DNA of 64,000 nucleotides from Maritimibacter sp. (GCA_002695005.1 NZNT01000019.1:248001-312000), one strand, 5' to 3'. Positions 32,067 to 40,935 are shown, numbered from the stretch's first letter. Numbers and translations: made by a program. Notes: generated from the letters alone by a model not told the origin.

Positions 32067-32235
32067 GGGGGAGTTAAATCATCGGGCCGGGGCGGGGGCA
32101 AGCGCAGACGCGGCGGCATCGGCACCATGCCGCGACTGCACAGACTCTGCGCAATTTCGCACCGAAGCCCCTGTTGAAGCCGGGGCTTTGTGCGCTCAAG
32201 TCTAGGTCAGCACAGACGCATCAGGAGATACCCCA

Positions 32236-32838
32236 ATGACCAAACCCCGCATCGCTCTTATCATCGGGTCAACCCGCGAGACCCGCTTCGCAGACAAACC
32301 CGCCGCCTGGCTGCTTGAGAAAGCGCAAGCCCGCACCGACATGGATGTCGAGCTCGTCGATCTGCGCGACTTCGACTTGCCGCTGTTCAACGAGGTCGCC
32401 TCGAACATGTGGGCGCCCTCGCAGGACCCGAACGTCATCAAGTGGCAGCGTAAAGTGGCCGAGTTCGACGGCTACATCTTCCTCGTCGCCGAATACAACC
32501 ACTCGATCACCGGCGCTCTGAAGAACGCGCTCGATCAGGCTTATGTCGAGTGGGTTCACAAGCCGATGGCGGCGATGGGCTACGGCGGTGTCGGCGCGGC
32601 CCGCGCCGTTGAGCACCTGCGCGGCATCGGTGTAGAGCTTCAGATGGCTCCGATCCGTCACGCCGTTCACCTTGCCGGCGGCGAGTTGATGAAGGTGCAC
32701 CCGATGGGCGCCGATGGCCCCATGTCCGAAGTGGACGAAATCCTCGCCCCCTCCGCTGACGCGATGTTCGACGATCTCGCCTGGTGGGCGCGCGCGACGA
32801 TGCAGGCGCGCCGGGAAGATCAGGCCAAAGCCGCCTGA
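32236..32838 (+). CDS. NADPH-dependent FMN reductase family protein
   Basis: Flavodoxin-like oxidoreductase of 200 residues. The N-terminal phosphate loop IIGSTRETRFADKPAAW and the central LVAEYNHSITGALKNALD match the FMN_red family, which includes azo- and quinone reductases. GGAGA precedes ATG 32236. It is divergent from cobT and ends in a shared terminator. Confidence 0.88.
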   Translation: MTKPRIALIIGSTRETRFADKPAAWLLEKAQARTDMDVELVDLRDFDLPLFNEVASNMWAPSQDPNVIKWQRKVAEFDGYIFLVAEYNHSITGALKNALDQAYVEWVHKPMAAMGYGGVGAARAVEHLRGIGVELQMAPIRHAVHLAGGELMKVHPMGADGPMSEVDEILAPSADAMFDDLAWWARATMQARREDQAKAA

Positions 32839-32858
32839 GCCGAACCGTAAAGCAACCG

Positions 32859-32888
32859 CGAAAACCCGCCCGTCGTGGCGGGTTTTCG
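32859..32888. terminator. Bidirectional hairpin terminator
   Basis: A perfect 12-bp stem (CGAAAACCCGCC with its complement) with a 6-nt loop. A-rich and T-rich stem ends let it work in both directions between the + strand FMN reductase and the - strand gene that ends at 32903. Confidence 0.8.
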
Positions 32889-32902
32889 TCTGCCTTGCGA
32901 CC

Positions 32903-33286
32903 CTAAGACAGGATCAGTGCCCGGCAGCTCCCGATCTCCAGCGCCGCCCGGTCCGCGGCCCAGTCCGCATCCGCCGCGTTGTCGTTGAACGTCGCACGGG
33001 TGAGGAGGCGGGTCTGGGCATGTTTCGCCTCGATCCGACGGGCCAGTGCATCGCGCCGACGATCCGGTGGCGTCACCGTTTCAAGCAGCGCGATCATCGT
33101 CGCGCGCTCGGCCTCGGTCCGTTCGGCGGTGTCGTCGCCAAGGAGCCACTGGAATTCCATCTGGGCCGAGAGCCGACCTGTGCAGGTCGCGAACTGGCCG
33201 ACAAGGTCGGTGGATACGGCCCATGAGGCCGAAGGGAGCATGAGGGCAAGGCCTGTCGCCTGAATGATTGTTTTCAACCTGCTCAT
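32903..33286 (-). CDS. Hypothetical exported protein
   Basis: A 127-residue protein with an N-terminal signal peptide (basic MSRLK, hydrophobic core, likely cleavage after SWA) and a mature part of about 104 residues with two Cys (in ATCTG and GSCRAL) that could form a disulfide. GGAAAG upstream of ATG 33286 supports translation. Not recognised; probably periplasmic. Confidence 0.65.
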   Translation of the reverse strand: MSRLKTIIQATGLALMLPSASWAVSTDLVGQFATCTGRLSAQMEFQWLLGDDTAERTEAERATMIALLETVTPPDRRRDALARRIEAKHAQTRLLTRATFNDNAADADWAADRAALEIGSCRALILS

Positions 33287-33509
33287 GAATTGAGCTTTCC
33301 AGCAAGTTTTGCGCCAATCAAGTGCGCAGTTTGGAAACTTTCGGGCCGCGACGCGCGACCCGCCGTCTCACCTCCAACGCATTTTCCCAGGAAATGGTTG
33401 CCGGATTGGTAATCAGACAAGCGATCGCGACGGGGCTGGCCCGAGCGAAACGCTTAAATGTCAGAGTGTTATTTCAGCCGGGATGCGTGAAGGCTTCCGA
33501 AGGTGCCGG
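33287..33509. other. Intergenic region, 223 bp
   Basis: Lower GC than its surroundings. It separates the NodZ-like gene from the downstream exported-protein gene on the same strand, so it probably holds a promoter for the latter. No hairpin terminator or repeat was recognised. Confidence 0.4.
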
Positions 33510-34502
33510 TCAGGAGATCACGCCCGCCGCCTGCAACGCGTCCACTTCGGTGCGGTACTGCCGGTCGACACGCTCGTAGACATAGGTGTTCTCGAGGTTC
33601 GGCGCCCGGCACAGAACATAGTTCGCCACGTTGGAATTGCCGTGCACGAAATGGCTGCACTTGGCCAGCAGGTGCGCCTCGGCGATGATGTCGATCCCGA
33701 GCTTGTAGGGCGAGAACACCTTGCCCGCGTTCTTCTCGTGGCTGTCGTGCATCTCGCCGAACTCCGAGCGTGACGCGGGATAGACGAGCACCCGGTCCCC
33801 CCATTGCTCGCGGCATTTGCGGATCACCTCGAGCGAATCCGAGCAGCAGAAGACCTTTGCCTTCGGTTTCCCACGGAGCGCCTTGTCGACGGCGTAGAAG
33901 TAATGCTCGTAAGGCACCGGGTTCGCGGGGTCGATCAGCTGGCGCAGACGCGCGGCCCCGCCGTCGAGCCGCCCGGGACCACGCAGGTGCAGGCCGATCA
34001 CGGGGCCGTTGAAGAACGCTTGCGCGAAGTCGTTGAAGAAAGCGCGGGTGATGAGCTTCGGCCGCACGAATTTCTTGAGCAACTCGCCCCCCAGATGCCG
34101 GTCCTTCGGCAGGGCGAGCGCGTCGCGCAGGCCGTGACGGTAGCGCGGGCAGATCGGATGATCCTCGGTCAGAACCGTATCCGGGTAGTGCAGGCGGGCA
34201 TTGGCCATGCCTTTGACCCAATGCACACCGTCGAACAAGGGCTGGAAGTAATAGGCCCAAGGGTCGGTCTTGCCGAACATCTTGTCGCGATAGACGCTGT
34301 CGGGCCAGGTGGCGACGAGTTTCCGTCCGTCCTGTTCGGCCAGATGCGCAAAGCCGACGGCCGTGTTGACCGAGCCGAACATGCCCGCGCCGCCGAGGTT
34401 GAGCCGCATGACCGACAGATCCTGCGGCGTGTCCTCCGCCCGTTCCGCGTCGGGGGTGTCGCCACCCCCGGACGTGGTGTCCTGGTCAGCCGAGGGCGAC
34501 AT
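33510..34502 (-). CDS. NodZ/fucosyltransferase-like glycosyltransferase, cobS-linked
   Basis: A 330-residue soluble protein. An N-terminal Gly-rich segment ([18 protein letters not shown]) leads into [15 protein letters not shown], and later [21 protein letters not shown] and [14 protein letters not shown] occur in the order seen in GT23 (NodZ/FUT8-like) fucosyltransferases. GDP-fucose use is inferred from family only; the alpha/beta arginine motif differs from classical NodZ. Its start overlaps the cobS end by 17 bp, so it is probably co-transcribed. A second family member lies at 53861-54907. Confidence 0.55.
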   Translation of the reverse strand: MSPSADQDTTSGGGDTPDAERAEDTPQDLSVMRLNLGGAGMFGSVNTAVGFAHLAEQDGRKLVATWPDSVYRDKMFGKTDPWAYYFQPLFDGVHWVKGMANARLHYPDTVLTEDHPICPRYRHGLRDALALPKDRHLGGELLKKFVRPKLITRAFFNDFAQAFFNGPVIGLHLRGPGRLDGGAARLRQLIDPANPVPYEHYFYAVDKALRGKPKAKVFCCSDSLEVIRKCREQWGDRVLVYPASRSEFGEMHDSHEKNAGKVFSPYKLGIDIIAEAHLLAKCSHFVHGNSNVANYVLCRAPNLENTYVYERVDRQYRTEVDALQAAGVIS

Positions 34503-35472
34503 TCGCAGCGCTCTCCGGTAGCTCCTCGTCGAAGCAACGCTGATAGAACTCGGCGACCGTCTGGCGCTCCAGCTCGTCGCATTTGTTGAGGAAGGTCAGC
34601 CGGAAGGCATAGCCGACATCGCGGAAGATCTCGGCGTTCTGGGCCCAGTTGATGACGGTCCGCGGCGACATGACCGTGGACAGGTCGCCGTTCATGAAGG
34701 CGGTCCGCGTCAGGTCGGCAACGGTGACCATCTGGTTGATCTGCTTGCGGCCCTTCTCGGTGTTGTAATGCGGCGCTTTCGCCAGAACGATCGCGGCCTC
34801 GGCATCGTGGCGCAGGTAGTTCAGCGTCGCCACAAGGCTCCAGCGGTCCATCTGCGCCTGGTTGATCTGCTGCGTGCCGTGATACAGGCCGGTCGTATCG
34901 CCCAGACCCACCGTGTTCGACGTCGCGAACAGGCGGAAGAACTTGTTGGGCGTGAGAATCTCGTTCTGGTCGAGCAGCGTGAGCTTGCCGTCATGCTCCA
35001 GCACGCGCTGGATGACGAACATCACATCCGCACGGCCCGCGTCATATTCGTCGAACACGATGGCGACCGGGTTGCGCAGCGCCCAGGGCAGGATGCCCTC
35101 GTGGAACTCGGTCACCTGCTTGCCGTCGCGCAGCTTGATCGCATCCTTGCCGATCAGGTCGATGCGGCTGATGTGACTGTCGAGGTTCACACGCACGGTC
35201 GGCCAGTTGAGCCGCGCGGCGACCTGCTCGATATGCGTCGATTTGCCGGTGCCGTGGTAGCCCTGAATCATGACCCGGCGGTTGTGGGCGAAGCCTGCGA
35301 GGATCGCCATGGTCGTGTCGGGATCGAACTTGTAAGTGGAATCCAGATCCGGCACACGGTCGGTCGCCTCGGCGAACCCCTTGATCTGCATGTCCGTATC
35401 GATGCCGAACACCTCGCGCACCGAAACATCTTCGGTCGGTTTGGCGTTGATATCACTCGTTCCGTCAGCCAT
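34486..35472 (-). CDS. cobS: Aerobic cobaltochelatase subunit CobS
   Basis: AAA+ ATPase subunit of 328 residues. Walker A is GYHGTGKST (71-79), Walker B is [11 protein letters not shown], and [12 protein letters not shown] is the sensor region. With CobT it drives cobalt insertion by CobN in aerobic cobalamin synthesis. AAGGGA precedes ATG 35472. The NodZ-like gene overlaps its 3' end. Confidence 0.95.
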   Translation of the reverse strand: MADGTSDINAKPTEDVSVREVFGIDTDMQIKGFAEATDRVPDLDSTYKFDPDTTMAILAGFAHNRRVMIQGYHGTGKSTHIEQVAARLNWPTVRVNLDSHISRIDLIGKDAIKLRDGKQVTEFHEGILPWALRNPVAIVFDEYDAGRADVMFVIQRVLEHDGKLTLLDQNEILTPNKFFRLFATSNTVGLGDTTGLYHGTQQINQAQMDRWSLVATLNYLRHDAEAAIVLAKAPHYNTEKGRKQINQMVTVADLTRTAFMNGDLSTVMSPRTVINWAQNAEIFRDVGYAFRLTFLNKCDELERQTVAEFYQRCFDEELPESAANVALG

Positions 35473-35610
35473 GCGGTGTCCCTTGCGCCGTCATTTCGTC
35501 TGACGCGGCACCATAAAGCAATGGCGGGCGAGGAAAAGGGGGGGCAAGACGTGGCATCCGTTGCGTGACGCAGGATAATCCCTACAGTGGCGGAAGGTTC
35601 ACGAGGTGCC

Positions 35611-36150
35611 ATGGCTACGAGAGACGAGATCGACAACTGGATCGCCCGCTGCGCCCTTGGGGACCGATCTGCGTTCAAGAATCTATATGATCACACATCG
35701 GCGAAACTTTTTGGCGTGACGCTCCGTGTCTTGAAGGACAGGGGCGAAGCCGAAGATGCGCTTCAGGAAGCCTACGTGAAGATCTGGAAAGGATCCAAGC
35801 GTTATGCCTCCGGCGGTGCGAGTCCGATGACATGGCTCATCACGATTGCGCGCAACCACGCGATCGATCGGCTCCGCGTCCGCAAGACGACGGAAGGCGA
35901 CGACAAGATTGCCGAAATGCCCGACGCCGCACCTGGGCCCGAAGCCCGGGCCGTCGCCGCGTCCGAGGCGAAGAGGGTCGAGGAGTGTTTCAGCACGCTC
36001 GAACCAGACCGGGCGACGGCTGTGCGCCGCGCCTATCTCGAGGGTGATTCCTATGCGGATCTCGCCCGGCACTTCGACGTGCCATTGAACACGATGCGAA
36101 CCTGGCTGCGCCGCAGCCTGATCAAACTGAGGGAATGTCTCGAACCATGA
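35611..36150 (+). CDS. ECF RNA polymerase sigma factor (SigK-like)
   Basis: A 179-residue sigma factor with region 2 (AEDALQEAYVKIWKG and MTWLITIARNHAIDRLR) and region 4 (LARHFDVPLNTMRTWLRRSLIKLRECL). ATG 35611 is chosen for its GAGG ribosome binding site; the upstream GTG lacks one. It overlaps the anti-sigma gene by ATGA. Pairing with an RskA-type protein places it near SigK. The inducing signal is unknown. Confidence 0.9.
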   Translation: MATRDEIDNWIARCALGDRSAFKNLYDHTSAKLFGVTLRVLKDRGEAEDALQEAYVKIWKGSKRYASGGASPMTWLITIARNHAIDRLRVRKTTEGDDKIAEMPDAAPGPEARAVAASEAKRVEECFSTLEPDRATAVRRAYLEGDSYADLARHFDVPLNTMRTWLRRSLIKLRECLEP

Positions 36151-36827
36151 GCGAGACCGAGCTGCCAGATGACGACCGTGCCCAAGCCGGGGAATACGTG
36201 CTTGGCCTGATGTCGATGGAGGACGCCGCGGCGTTCCGCGCTCGGATTTCGCGCGAACCGGGTCTGGCTGCGCTCGTTCTTGCGTGGCAGGAGGACTTCG
36301 CCCAGCTCACGGACGAGGTGGAGGCCGTGCCGCCGCCGTCCCGCGTCTGGCGTCACCTCGAGCGCGATCTCTTTGGCGGTGCGACCGGCCCGCGCTGGCT
36401 TCTCGCCGGTATTCCGGGCCTTCTGGCCGGTGCCCTTGCCGTCATGTTGCTCTTCGTGCCGCTGCCCGGCGATCTTGTCCGGCCGCCGGCTGACCCGGTC
36501 TATCACATCGACCTCGCAAGCGCGGAAGGCACGCTGATATTCGCCGCAGGCTATGACGGCGAGACCAACGAACTGTTCGTGCGGCCTGAAACCGACGCCC
36601 CGGAAGAGGGCACCGTGCGGGAGCTCTGGATCATCGCGGGGGACAATCAGCCGGTTTCCATGGGCCTCCTGCCCGATGATGAACCGGCGCGCCTTGCCGT
36701 GGATCCCGACATCGCGCGGCAACTCGCCGGTGCGACGCTCGCGATTTCCGTCGAACCTCCGGGCGGCTCCCCCACGGGCGCGCCGACCGGCCCGGTGATT
36801 GCGACGGGGCCCGTCGAAACCCTCTGA
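36147..36827 (+). CDS. RskA-type membrane anti-sigma factor
   Basis: A 226-residue bitopic protein. The cytoplasmic N-terminal zinc-free anti-sigma domain begins with AGEYVLGLMSMEDAAAF, one membrane helix spans about 84-106, and the periplasmic RskA domain contains ELWIIAGDNQPVSMGLL. ATG 36147 gives a 4-bp overlap with the sigma gene, favouring coupled synthesis; ATG 36135 is an alternative. It should hold the sigma factor inactive at the membrane until proteolysed. Confidence 0.9.
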   Translation: MSETELPDDDRAQAGEYVLGLMSMEDAAAFRARISREPGLAALVLAWQEDFAQLTDEVEAVPPPSRVWRHLERDLFGGATGPRWLLAGIPGLLAGALAVMLLFVPLPGDLVRPPADPVYHIDLASAEGTLIFAAGYDGETNELFVRPETDAPEEGTVRELWIIAGDNQPVSMGLLPDDEPARLAVDPDIARQLAGATLAISVEPPGGSPTGAPTGPVIATGPVETL

Positions 36828-36903
36828 CTTCCCACGCGAAGATTGCCACCACAGGTGTCTGCGACCAGTATGGCCCAACAGCCATGAGGGAAGGGGGATA
36901 GCC

Positions 36904-37803
36904 ATGGAAGCCTTGAGGACACCGGAAGACCGGTTCGAAAACCTCCCCGGCTACGATTTCGCCCCGAACTACGTCGACGACCTGCCGGGGTACGAAGGCC
37001 TGCGGGTCCACTATCTGGACGAGGGCCCCGCCGACGCCCCCCGCACCTTCCTCTGCCTGCCAGGGGAGCCGACCTGGGCCTACCTCTACCGCCACATGAT
37101 CCCCGTGTTCGCAGGGACAGGTGCCCGGGTCGTCGTCCCGGACTGGCTGGGCTTTGGACGCTCTGACAAGCCGGTGTCGGACGACATCTATACCTTCCAC
37201 TTCCATCGCGACATGATGCGTGCCCTCATCGCGCGGCTCGACCTGCGCAACGTCACGCTTGTCGTGCAGGACTGGGGCGGCATCCTTGGCCTGACCCTGC
37301 CAGTGGACGACCCCGACCGCTTTTCGCGCCTCATCGTGATGAACACCGGGATTCCGGTGGGTGAAAGCCTCGGCGATGGGTTTCAGGCGTGGAAGGATTA
37401 CGTCGCCAGCCGCCCGGACCTGGATTGCGCCGCCCTGATGAAGCGCTCCTGCCCGCATCTGAGCGAGGCCGAAGCGAACGCCTACGAGGCCCCGTTCCCG
37501 GACCAGCGCTACAAGGCCGGGGTGCGCCGGTTCCCGCAACTCGTCATGGTCGCGCCGGACATGGATGGAATCGAAACCGCGAAACGCGCCCGGGCGTTCT
37601 GGAAGAGCGACTGGGCGGGCGAGAGCTTCATGGCCATCGGCGCGCAGGATCCGGTCCTCGGCGTTCCGGTGATGCAGGCACTGCGTGACACCATCAATGG
37701 CTGCCCGGCCCCGATGATCATCGAAGAGGCCGGGCATTTCGTGCAGGAGTGGGGCGGCCCGGTGGCCGAAGCGGCCCTGCGCCATTTCGGCGATATCGAC
37801 TGA
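36904..37803 (+). CDS. Haloalkane dehalogenase (HLD-I, DhlA-like)
   Basis: Alpha/beta hydrolase of 299 residues that should hydrolyse carbon-halogen bonds. Expected HLD-I residues are present at DhlA-like positions: nucleophile Asp123 with Trp124 (VVQDWGG), acid Asp249 (GAQDPV), His278 (EAGHFVQEWG) and the oxyanion region GEPTWAYLYR. Trp163 may be the second halide-stabilising residue. A strong GAGGGAAGGGGG precedes ATG 36904. The His of the usual HGEPTW motif is replaced by Pro (LPGEPTW), so dehalogenase activity needs testing. Confidence 0.78.
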   Translation: MEALRTPEDRFENLPGYDFAPNYVDDLPGYEGLRVHYLDEGPADAPRTFLCLPGEPTWAYLYRHMIPVFAGTGARVVVPDWLGFGRSDKPVSDDIYTFHFHRDMMRALIARLDLRNVTLVVQDWGGILGLTLPVDDPDRFSRLIVMNTGIPVGESLGDGFQAWKDYVASRPDLDCAALMKRSCPHLSEAEANAYEAPFPDQRYKAGVRRFPQLVMVAPDMDGIETAKRARAFWKSDWAGESFMAIGAQDPVLGVPVMQALRDTINGCPAPMIIEEAGHFVQEWGGPVAEAALRHFGDID

Positions 37804-38016
37804 CCAGACCGGCCCCGCCACCGGCCTCGCCGGGCTCCGGCAGCTCGGCGCCCGAAAAAAATGCGAAGATTTATCGGCTATAAGTAGCTGAAATTAAGAA
37901 CTTTTTGTCGAGGCGCCTGAAATTCTTCAGCCCCGCTGAAACTAGAGCCGCACACCGCCCGTGGCTTCCAGTGATCCCGGCCACAAGGACGGGGCTACAC
38001 ACACAGGGAGACTACA

Positions 38017-38571
38017 ATGCTTCGCAACAAACTCTTCACCGCCGCCGCCGCCCTCGCGCTTTCGACAGGGGCCGCCGCCGCGCAGGACAACCCGATGGTC
38101 GGGGGCGCCGCCATGTTCGCCGACAAGAACATCGTCGAGAACGCCGTGAATTCGGCCGACCACACCACGCTCGTCGCCGCCGTGCAGGCTGCCGGCCTCG
38201 TCGAGACGCTGTCCGGCCCCGGCCCGTTCACGGTCTTCGCGCCGACGAACGCCGCCTTCGCCAACCTTCAGGCGGGCACGGTCGAGACGCTTCTCGAGCC
38301 GGAAAACAAGGCCGCACTGACCAAGGTGCTGACCTGCCACGTCGTCGCGGCCGACGCGATGTCCATGGCGATCAAGGGCATGGTCGATGACGATGGCGGC
38401 ACCCACCCGGTCGAAACCGTCGGCGGCTGCATCCTGCAAGCCACCTACGACGGTGACATGATCATGCTCGAAGACGAGCGCGGCCGTGTCGCGGAAGTGA
38501 CCATCGCCGATGTCGACCAGTCGAACGGCGTGATCCATGTGATCGACGAGGTTCTGTTGCCCGCGATGTAA
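38017..38571 (+). CDS. Secreted fasciclin (FAS1) domain protein
   Basis: A 184-residue protein with a cleavable signal peptide (likely cut after AAAAQ-region, near residue 22) and one FAS1 domain: LVAAVQAAGLVETLSGPGPFTVFAPTNAAF, then LTCHVVAADAM and NGVIHVIDEVLLP. FAS1 proteins mediate adhesion or bind small ligands in the periplasm. AGGGAG precedes ATG 38017. It probably forms an operon with the exported MsrB gene 94 bp downstream and lies near a SigK/RskA-type pair, as in mycobacterial mpt70/mpt83 loci. Confidence 0.92.
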   Translation: MLRNKLFTAAAALALSTGAAAAQDNPMVGGAAMFADKNIVENAVNSADHTTLVAAVQAAGLVETLSGPGPFTVFAPTNAAFANLQAGTVETLLEPENKAALTKVLTCHVVAADAMSMAIKGMVDDDGGTHPVETVGGCILQATYDGDMIMLEDERGRVAEVTIADVDQSNGVIHVIDEVLLPAM

Positions 38572-38665
38572 TCCCGGGGGCATCGAGCAGAGGGCAGGGG
38601 GCGCGTGGCAGCAGTCGCGCCTCCTGCCCGCCTCCCAGAAACGCACGCAACCCAAGGAGACCGAC

Positions 38666-39130
38666 ATGAAACGCCGCTCATTCCTGACAACTGCCCTGGC
38701 CGCCCTGGCCACGCCGGCCCTCGCCGGCAAGGCGGGCGTAACCTACGAGGTGACGCGCTCCGAGGAAGAATGGCGCGCCATGCTCACCGAGCTGGAGTAT
38801 TCCGTCATGCGCGAAGAGGGGACCGAACGTCCCTATACCTCGCCGCTCAACGACGAGAACCGCACCGGCACGTTTCTCTGCAAGGGGTGCGACCAGCCGC
38901 TCTACGCGTCCGAGACGAAGTACGACAGCGGCACAGGCTGGCCGAGCTTTTACCAGGCCAAGTCCGGGGCCATCGGCACCAAGGACGACCGGAAACTCCT
39001 CTCCGTTCGCACCGAGTGTCACTGTTCCCGCTGCGGCTCTCACCTAGGTCACATCTTCGATGACGGCCCCGAGCCCACCGGCAAACGGCATTGCATCAAT
39101 GGCGTCAGCCTGACTTTCGCGCCGGCATAA
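38666..39130 (+). CDS. msrB: Exported peptide-methionine (R)-S-oxide reductase MsrB
   Basis: A 154-residue enzyme reducing methionine-R-sulfoxide in proteins. A Tat-like signal (KRRSFLTTALA) suggests periplasmic action. Zinc cysteines are Cys72/75 and Cys120/123, the catalytic Cys143 is in RHCINGVSL, and GTGWPSFY is the substrate motif. It follows the fasciclin gene in the same direction and ends in an intrinsic terminator. Confidence 0.93.
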   Translation: MKRRSFLTTALAALATPALAGKAGVTYEVTRSEEEWRAMLTELEYSVMREEGTERPYTSPLNDENRTGTFLCKGCDQPLYASETKYDSGTGWPSFYQAKSGAIGTKDDRKLLSVRTECHCSRCGSHLGHIFDDGPEPTGKRHCINGVSLTFAPA

Positions 39131-39241
39131 CGCCGGTCAAGAAACGGGCCGTGCCGACCCAGTTTGGCGCGGTCCCAGCGGCGGGCCGATATGTCTGTCC
39201 CGTCCCCCGGTCCGCCGCACCCAGTTTGTAACGAGTATCAT

Positions 39242-39275
39242 CAGCGCCTTGCCCTCCCGGCAGGGCGCTGTTTTT
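39242..39275 (+). terminator. Intrinsic terminator after msrB
   Basis: CAGCGCCTTGCC and GGCAGGGCGCTG pair over 12 bp (one G-U) around a CTCCC loop, followed by TTTTT. It ends the fasciclin-msrB unit just upstream of the ion channel gene. Confidence 0.85.
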
Positions 39276-39299
39276 GTGTCCCGGAAAGAGAGGCGGGCC

Positions 39300-40061
39300 A
39301 TGCGGGCATTCCTGCGCGAATTGTACGAGGGCGAGACGGACCGGGCGCACCGGTTCCGCTACACCCTGCTCGGCTTCGACATCGCGACGATCCTGTTCGT
39401 CATCGCGACCTCCTTCTTCGAACATGGCCGGGCGATCGAGATCATCGACCTCGTGATCGGCGTCATCATCCTCGCCGACTTCATCGCCCATGCCACCGTC
39501 GCCGCATCCAAGACCCGCCACTTCATGAAGCTTTCGACCTGGGCCGATCTCGTCGCGATGGTCAGCTTCCTCGCCCCCATCGCGGGCGAGGGCTTCGGCT
39601 TCCTGCGGATCCTGCGCACGCTGAGGCTCCTGCACACCTACCAGCTTGCCGCCCGGCTCCGGCAGGACTTCGCTTTCTTCCGGCAGAATGAGCAGGTGCT
39701 TCTGGCCACGGCCAACCTCGTCGTCTTTCTCTTCGTGATGACGGGCCTGATCTATGCCACCCAATACGGCCAGAACCCGCAGATCTCCAACTACGCCGAC
39801 GCGCTCTATTTTACCGTGACCACGCTCACCACCACGGGGTTCGGCGACATCACGCTCGAAGGCACATGGGGGCGGATGCTTGCGGTGCTGGTGATGATCG
39901 TCGGCATTACGCTGTTCCTGCGGCTGGCCACCGCGCTCTTTCGCCCGCCCAAGGTGCAGCACGAATGCCCGACCTGTGGCTTGATGCTGCACGACGCGGA
40001 CGCGGTACACTGCAAGCACTGCGGCGAGACGGTGAAAATCGAAACGGAAGGCGTGGTATAG
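39300..40061 (+). CDS. Voltage-sensor-type K+ channel with C-terminal zinc ribbon
   Basis: Six-helix cation channel of 253 residues. S1-S4 lie at about residues 22-118; S4 carries Arg103, Arg106 and Arg109 at three-residue spacing (FLRILRTLRLL). The pore has the selectivity filter TTGFGD (178-183) between two helices. The short cytoplasmic tail holds CPTCG (223-226) and CKHCG (238-241), a predicted zinc ribbon. GAGAGG serves ATG 39300. K+ selectivity is inferred from the filter. Confidence 0.82.
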   Translation: MRAFLRELYEGETDRAHRFRYTLLGFDIATILFVIATSFFEHGRAIEIIDLVIGVIILADFIAHATVAASKTRHFMKLSTWADLVAMVSFLAPIAGEGFGFLRILRTLRLLHTYQLAARLRQDFAFFRQNEQVLLATANLVVFLFVMTGLIYATQYGQNPQISNYADALYFTVTTLTTTGFGDITLEGTWGRMLAVLVMIVGITLFLRLATALFRPPKVQHECPTCGLMLHDADAVHCKHCGETVKIETEGVV

Positions 40062-40077
40062 GCGCCGTCACGGGCGC

Positions 40078-40935
40078 TCACGCCCCGCGCCGCTGATCCG
40101 CCTGCAACGCCCGCAGGCCGTCGGCATTGCGCGCGGCCCACTCCGGCAGGGTTTCCGGCGCGCGACCGAGCACCTCGCCCACGTCGCCGGCCTGCATCGT
40201 TTCGCGCGTCAGCCGCGGGAGCGTGTGGAGCATGAGCATCACGGCGATGAAAGGCCATGCCTCCCCGTTCCGCCGCGCATGGCGCACGAAGCCGAGGACC
40301 GATTTGGGATCGTACCGGAACGTGGTCCCGGCGGCCCGGTTCACGATCTCCAACGCTTCGGCAAAGCCCACGCCCGTCCCGGTGGTGACCCGCACAGCCT
40401 CGGGCGCCGTCTGCGCCGTCATCGCCCATGCCGCCGCCGCCCCCACGTCGCGCGCAGACACCCAGTCGAAACCGAGCGACCCGGCGGGAAGGACGATCTT
40501 GCCCGACCGCGACAGTTCCCCGGCCAGCGTCGTCGTCAGGTTCTCCATGAAATAGCCCGGCCGCACGAGGCAATGCGCAAAGCCCATCTCGCTTATGACG
40601 GCCTCGATCTTGGCATGGGGCAGGTAGGACTTCCGCTCCGCCCCGGCGACCGACAGGAACACGATCCGGGTCGCGCGGTCGTAGCGGTTGAGAAAGGCGC
40701 GGAACGGCGCGGGATCTGCCAGTTGCGGCGGGCGCATGAGGAACATGGCGTCGAACGGGCCGTCCGGCCCGGCCCCGGTGGCAAGGTCCACGGTCACCGC
40801 CGGGCAATCCCCGTCCCACCGGGCCGGGTCGCGCAGACCCGCGACCACCTCGTGTCCAGAGCCTGCGAGGGCGGCGAGCACCTCGCGCCCCACGTTGCCC
40901 GTCGCCCCGGTGACGAGGAGACGGCGCCCAGTCAC
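40078..40935 (-). CDS. NmrA/NAD(P)-binding Rossmann protein
   Basis: A 285-residue atypical short-chain dehydrogenase. The nucleotide-binding loop TGATGNVG is at 9-16, and FDWVSARDVGAAAAWAM with the surrounding pattern matches NmrA-like NAD(P)H-binding or quinone-reductase proteins. The likely start is GTG 40935, overlapping the J-domain gene stop (GTGA), so the two are coupled. Catalytic function unknown; it may be a redox sensor. Confidence 0.82.
   Translation of the reverse strand: MTGRRLLVTGATGNVGREVLAALAGSGHEVVAGLRDPARWDGDCPAVTVDLATGAGPDGPFDAMFLMRPPQLADPAPFRAFLNRYDRATRIVFLSVAGAERKSYLPHAKIEAVISEMGFAHCLVRPGYFMENLTTTLAGELSRSGKIVLPAGSLGFDWVSARDVGAAAAWAMTAQTAPEAVRVTTGTGVGFAEALEIVNRAAGTTFRYDPKSVLGFVRHARRNGEAWPFIAVMLMLHTLPRLTRETMQAGDVGEVLGRAPETLPEWAARNADGLRALQADQRRGA

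Noticed and set aside
37971-38000. TGATCC-N18-TACACA resembling an ECF promoter before the fasciclin gene
   Set aside because: Transcription would start almost at the ribosome binding site, leaving no usable leader; no matching pair was found upstream of the sigma gene.
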